64,000 nucleotides of DNA from Nitzschia sp. DOCU1 (Eukaryota > Bacillariophyta > Bacillariophyceae > Bacillariales > Bacillariaceae): positions 248,001-312,000 of the forward strand of contig OX595990.1 of the NCBI GenBank assembly GCA_951394045.1. Direction: 5' to 3'. Under the pieces are notes generated by a model. That model had not been told where the DNA came from and searched no databases. It saw nothing but the letters and a program-made list of their open reading frames with translations. The number at the start of each line of letters is the position of its first letter. Within the stretch, counting starts at the first letter, position 1. Below, piece after piece: positions 59,813 to 64,000 of this stretch. A program made the translations under genes and the position numbers.

Positions 59813-60781
59813 TTAAGAAGAGTAATAATCTTCGGTTCGTCTCGCCATCATGGGAATAGGACGAGATATTTCACAAGAATAGTTTGCCCCATAGACATCC
59901 CGCAAGTTATTGCTCACTTGACGGGGTGCTGGATTGCGTCCCACCGAACTAGGCGAAGAAGAAGAAGTATGGGAAGAGGGCCCGGTGTATCGATCTTTTT
60001 CTTGAAGCCATTCTCGATCTTCTTCTCCTCCTCTCCACAAAGTAAAAGCTACTGGATTCATACATTCCGAACGTTCTATCGGAGCCGGAATAGGATCCAC
60101 ATCCATGAATTCTTCTTGTAGCATAAGACTCGACTGTTCACTGGTTGTTGCCGAACTCAAACAACTCCTATCCAGAGCCGGTGAATCCGGGCAAGGTGAT
60201 AATGGTATTTGTTGTTGTGGGGACGTGGGTGCATTGGCATGTCGTCGGCGGCGGCATTTAATGACCCGACGTCGATGGGGGCGGGGCTCGGCGGCACCCC
60301 CAGTACTTCGGAATGCAATCGGTTGCACTAGACCTACTTGCATCCGAGTAGAAGGAGTCATTTCCCGCAGACCCCCAGCAGCATCCACAGATGGACGTCT
60401 AGCAGTAGTAGTAGTCGACGACGGATCGGCTGCTGCCGCTGCCCCGAGAGACAGTTGCGTTAAATTCTGCATCAGAGGCATGGGTGACGGTACCCGTGCG
60501 GCTGATGTTCTAAAAGCCGTGGGTTTGGAAGAGACCGTCTTGGGGGATTCTCGATGATGATGATGCACATTTTCCTTGTCGAGTCGGTGTCTAAAACGAA
60601 CAACAAGCACAAGCATGTGAGCCACTACTATATTCGCAATCGAGAATACATGCATCCACCCTTCACTTAAAGCGTACCTCATAACACCGACAGGAGCCGA
60701 TACCATGGGGTAAATCATCATGTCTCGTTCAGAGGTTGTTGTTTCAAAGGCAGACGATGAAAGAGGATTTCGTTGTTCCAT
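59813..60781 (-). CDS. Hypothetical Ser/Pro/Arg-rich protein (2 exons)
   Basis: Exon 1 60781-60678 and exon 2 60590-59813, around an 87-bp intron (donor GTACGC, acceptor GTTTTAG, phase 2), giving about 293 aa. The start is the ATG opening MEQRNPLSSSAFETTTSERD. The intron is a multiple of three and stop-free, so an unspliced message would add 29 residues including a hydrophobic stretch. The protein is low-complexity: a His run (HHHH), Ser/Thr/Ala-rich regions, a basic cluster (PHRRRVIKCRRRRH) that could be a nuclear signal, and a C-terminal part with WRGGEEDREWLQEKDRY and DVYGANYSCEISRPIPMM. No domain is recognised. Confidence 0.55.
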   Translation of the reverse strand: MEQRNPLSSSAFETTTSERDMMIYPMVSAPVGVMRYALSEGWMHVFSIANIVVAHMLVLVVRFRHRLDKENVHHHHRESPKTVSSKPTAFRTSAARVPSPMPLMQNLTQLSLGAAAAADPSSTTTTARRPSVDAAGGLREMTPSTRMQVGLVQPIAFRSTGGAAEPRPHRRRVIKCRRRRHANAPTSPQQQIPLSPCPDSPALDRSCLSSATTSEQSSLMLQEEFMDVDPIPAPIERSECMNPVAFTLWRGGEEDREWLQEKDRYTGPSSHTSSSSPSSVGRNPAPRQVSNNLRDVYGANYSCEISRPIPMMARRTEDYYSS

Positions 60782-61702
60782 TTTGAAAGAATGAGCAATG
60801 GATGGACAAGGAACGGGAAAGCACCGAAGCAGCAAAGCCGAACTCGATATCGCCGGTTCGAATCGGGAATAGCGATCCAGAGCCCAAATGGGAATGCCTA
60901 ACTATGAACGAGAGGAGCGTAGGTCGTGACAAATTTGTGATTGCGAGAAATGGAGCACCGTTTTAGCGATTTCGTTTAGAAGAGATGGCGATGACGATAG
61001 AGACGCAATTGCCATGGCCACGAAAGCGTTTGCTGCCTTGTGTTGTGGAGGAACTTTTGGTGGTGTGGATGTTGTGCTAAATAACAACATCGTGTTGAGC
61101 GATAACCGAGCGTTGAGGACCAGTTAACATGGTGTAGGAAGATTCTCTAATTTCTGTGGGACACAATATGCTTCCATAAGACTAAACTTTTCAAACACTT
61201 CTATTCGATATTCAAAGCTGTGGTTTTTGGTGAGTTGTGCGACATCTAGATGAGAACCAAAGAAACATCCAGGCATGCTTTCTGTTATGCCTCAGGAGAA
61301 GTCCGGTAGGAGAGGGGCACTTTTCTCTGCCCAGACGTCATCGTTGAAGGGATGGAAGGCCCGGGCCCGCCAAAAAGAACACTGGCGAATCAATCGTGAT
61401 TCGACCCGTTGGAATATTTGGAACGGCATCCAACAAAACGAACGTTGAAAACGAGGAAGATACGGCTCGGGAAGGATTGACCATGTCGTTTCGATCCAAA
61501 ATTCCTTGACATCCTTCACTTGGCTGCGTTTACATAGCAACAATCCTCAAGCAGGCTTTTCCTTCTTTCGAAACGGATGCGTCTGGAAGCTCCAGAACAC
61601 TTGGAACAATGTAGATTGGCCTCTAGCTCGCATCGATCCTTGCCATGAGAGAGGCTCACAATTTCATCACTTGACGACTCATCGTGTATCGACTATACGA
61701 CA
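60782..61702. other. Divergent promoter region
   Basis: Between the hypothetical gene (minus) and the oxidoreductase gene (plus). A GGTTCGAATC word at about 60855 was checked as a tRNA B box, but no cloverleaf fits. No gene is recognised. Confidence 0.5.
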
Positions 61703-63487
61703 ATGTTGAATACCAATCTCTATTATCCTGCCGACTGGCCTCAACTGCCCTTTCATCAAGGGGAAGTATATTTGCAAACTCAAGCGGGCGTTCACGATTC
61801 CGTCATGACCTATGCACCAAAGGTCATTCGTCCGTACATGCCAAGCCAGCACATGGAATTTTATCAACACCAGCCGTTTTTGGTAGCTGCTGCTCGAGAT
61901 TTGCAGGGCAACATGTGGTCTTCACTCTGGATGAGCCCGACGGGTCAAGCCGATCTAGTGCTGCCCGGAAAAGATCCCAAACAACTAGTGTTACAAGGCG
62001 GGCCTGTCATGGGCGATGCCTTGGAGGGTCAACTCGCTAGTGGAACCGACGTGGGGTTGCTAGGCATTGAATTTGCCACCAAACGACGCAATCGTGTCAA
62101 TGGGCGCCTGTCTGTTGTGGAACAGGACAAGCTAGTCTTTCAAGTCGATCAATCCTTTGGCAACTGTCCACAATACATTCAACCTCGACAGTGGTGGTCG
62201 GTGGGCCCAAAGGAAACAGAGACGAATCCGAGCAGTGACGAGCAAGCTTGTCGACGCCCCACGCAGCTCACTCTTGAACAAATTCAAATGATCGCTCATG
62301 CCGATACCATTTTTGTGGCCACTGGATATCGAGGAGCCGGCAACGATGTTCGATATGGCAATGATGCTTCTCATCGTGGGGGACCTGCTGGCTTTGTGAT
62401 TGTCCAAGATGCACGCACCTTGGTATTGCCCGATTTTGCCGGCAACAACATGATGAATACCTTGGGCAATTTACACATGGATCCTCGCATGGGAATTACC
62501 TTGGTGGATTTTGAACAGGGCAGACTAATACAATTATCGGGTCGGGGGCATGTCGACATGGATGCCACCCGAGCTGCCAAGGTGTATCCGGGAGCGATGA
62601 GGCTGATTACTTTTGAGATCGAACACGTCAATGTCGTGGATCATTTGCCCATTCGGTGGTCGTCTTCGGAACAAGAACGACCACTGCAAATTGTTTCCAT
62701 TGTGCAAGAATCCCTAGACGTCAAGTCCTTCTATCTGCGGCCCTTGCCTCAAGATAAACGCCCACTATGGGCGTTTCAGGCGGGTCAACATTTGCCCATT
62801 CGATTAGAATTTGGTAGCGGGCAGGTGTCGAGGACGTATTCCTTGTCGGGCAGCAATGCAGAGGACTACTACCGCATATCGGTCAAGCGTCAAGAGCTAG
62901 GGACGGCTTCGCGGATCTTGCATGATACTATCAAGGAAGGAGACGTCATTGAGGTTCAACGTCCGGCAGGAGACTTTGTTCTGGCCAAACCCCAGCCCGT
63001 TGTTGGAGACGAAACGAATGTTATGCAAGCTACAAATGCCAAGGAACGAACTACGTTGGTGCTATTGAGTTCTGGTATTGGGTTAACTCCACTCTTGTCG
63101 ATGCTTCATCAAGTGGTAACGAATGACTTAAACGACAGCCATGGGTACCGCCGCGTCCTTTGGATCCATGGGGCTCGAGATGGAGAGCATCATGCTTTGC
63201 ACGGTGAAGTCCAAGCGCTTCAAGCAAAGGCGAAACACGTACAATTGGATATACATGTTCGATACTCGCGTCCTACCAAAAATGATGATGCGTCGCTATC
63301 TTTTGACGACTATTGCAAAGGAAGAATTGACGCGGCGCTATTGAAAGCACTCTTGCCCCACAAGGAAGAACGCGTCAACCAAACCAACTACTACTTGTGC
63401 GGACCCGGAGCTTTTATGACCAGTATGGAAGATCATCTCGAGGGCTTGGGTGTTGATTCGAGCCAGATTCATGTAGAATCGTTTTGA
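61703..63487 (+). CDS. PNPOx-like / ferredoxin-reductase-like fusion oxidoreductase
   Basis: 594 aa from ATG 61703, no intron seen. The N-terminal half (~30-300) looks like a pyridoxamine 5'-phosphate oxidase-like FMN-binding split-barrel: QPFLVAAARDLQGNMWSSLW, GIEFATKRRNRVNGRL, TGYRGAGNDVRYGNDASHRGG, LPDFAGNNMMNTLGNL. The C-terminal half (~325-594) is a ferredoxin-NADP reductase-type module: FAD motif RTYSLSG at 377-383, nucleotide-binding SSGIGLTP at 456-463 and YLCGPGAFM at 564-572. It ends there without the 2Fe-2S domain often fused in bacterial homologues. An NAD(P)H-dependent flavin oxidoreductase is expected; the substrate is unknown. No targeting signal is evident, so it is probably cytosolic. 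This architecture is common in bacteria, so transfer from a bacterium is possible. Confidence 0.88.
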   Translation: MLNTNLYYPADWPQLPFHQGEVYLQTQAGVHDSVMTYAPKVIRPYMPSQHMEFYQHQPFLVAAARDLQGNMWSSLWMSPTGQADLVLPGKDPKQLVLQGGPVMGDALEGQLASGTDVGLLGIEFATKRRNRVNGRLSVVEQDKLVFQVDQSFGNCPQYIQPRQWWSVGPKETETNPSSDEQACRRPTQLTLEQIQMIAHADTIFVATGYRGAGNDVRYGNDASHRGGPAGFVIVQDARTLVLPDFAGNNMMNTLGNLHMDPRMGITLVDFEQGRLIQLSGRGHVDMDATRAAKVYPGAMRLITFEIEHVNVVDHLPIRWSSSEQERPLQIVSIVQESLDVKSFYLRPLPQDKRPLWAFQAGQHLPIRLEFGSGQVSRTYSLSGSNAEDYYRISVKRQELGTASRILHDTIKEGDVIEVQRPAGDFVLAKPQPVVGDETNVMQATNAKERTTLVLLSSGIGLTPLLSMLHQVVTNDLNDSHGYRRVLWIHGARDGEHHALHGEVQALQAKAKHVQLDIHVRYSRPTKNDDASLSFDDYCKGRIDAALLKALLPHKEERVNQTNYYLCGPGAFMTSMEDHLEGLGVDSSQIHVESF

Positions 63488-64000
63488 GATTCTTCCCGCG
63501 TCGACAGGAGAAGGAATTGAGTCAGCGTTGATATTCCCATGTCGCTTGTAGTATTTCCCAAGAAAGAGGCTAGATACACAGTTCCATAATAGCATGCACA
63601 GCATCACTTCGCATTCGTTCAGTTGTCCTGGATCTTGACTATGACGCGCCGGATAGCATGGGAACACGTAATCGCAAGAATAGGAATTCGGTAAATAGGC
63701 GAACGTCGGAGTAGTACAGCGTTAACGTATCGCCGACTCGCTGTTCGACCCGGCGCACTGAAAGTGCGCCAGGTGATGCATCGAATGATGCAACGGCATT
63801 GGAATCCAAGGACCAGCAATCTGTCCATTCGCCTTTCCACTGACAAGTCAATAATAGGACTAAGAAATCGATCCTTTTCGCTCGTCAAAGTACTACATGG
63901 TGCTGGATATTACGTCATATGCGGCGCTGCTTTTACCATCATGCTAGTAAAGGCAATCGTAGGAGTACTCGTGGCTAATTCCAACAATGACGATAGAGAG
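63488..64000. other. Window end, no gene recognised
   Basis: Short open frames only; an inverted pair CCGGCGCACT / AGTGCGCCAGG lies at about 63751-63774. A gene may begin beyond the window. Confidence 0.4.

Noticed and set aside
60850..60865. GGTTCGAATC as a tRNA B box
   Set aside because: No A box or acceptor stem at proper spacing on either strand.

Overview
The window looks like nuclear DNA of a diatom, most likely a raphid pennate. Evidence: short GT-AG introns of about 75-125 bp in otherwise compact genes; plastid-type bipartite presequences ending in an A-F motif (DAFS) on two methionine aminopeptidases; a Ty1/copia-type element; eukaryotic housekeeping genes (40S ribosomal protein eS26, an ESCRT-III VPS2/CHMP2 subunit); and many acidic, low-complexity proteins. 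No rRNA, tRNA or CRISPR was recognised. The species cannot be named from the sequence alone.

Layout. 1-7913 is a head-to-tail array with an exact 1387-bp period. Each unit reads as a 1369-bp element with 21-bp terminal inverted repeats plus an 18-bp linker, with no credible coding capacity. 8769-13892 holds three tandem two-exon paralogues for secreted, cysteine-rich, probably GPI-anchored proteins. 14534-20880 holds three nuclear-type proteins of unknown function, one with a cluster of E2F-like sites upstream and one with two long DNA hairpins in or just after it. 21726-24988 holds a plastid-type methionine aminopeptidase convergent with a DUF1350 protein. 25390-34571 holds a rhodanese, eS26, a charged nuclear protein, VPS2, a membrane-anchored Cys-rich protein and a frameshifted CCHC protein.

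35189-54773 is a family-expansion region. Four genes on the minus strand encode five SET-type methyltransferase domains; one gene is a fusion of two complete units. A young, intact copia-type retrotransposon (42791-50081, 5-bp target duplication CATCG) sits in the 3' flank of the fusion gene. A 97-bp promoter block is shared by the first SET gene and a neighbouring unrelated gene.

55512-64000 holds a two-TM protein, an inverted partial copy of the aminopeptidase/DUF1350 region (second aminopeptidase intact, second DUF1350 copy a fragment), a hypothetical protein with one intron, and a PNPOx-like/ferredoxin-reductase-like fusion oxidoreductase. The main theme is recent local duplication: the array, the Cys-rich trio, the SET cluster, the inverted segment and two copies of a MITE-like repeat.
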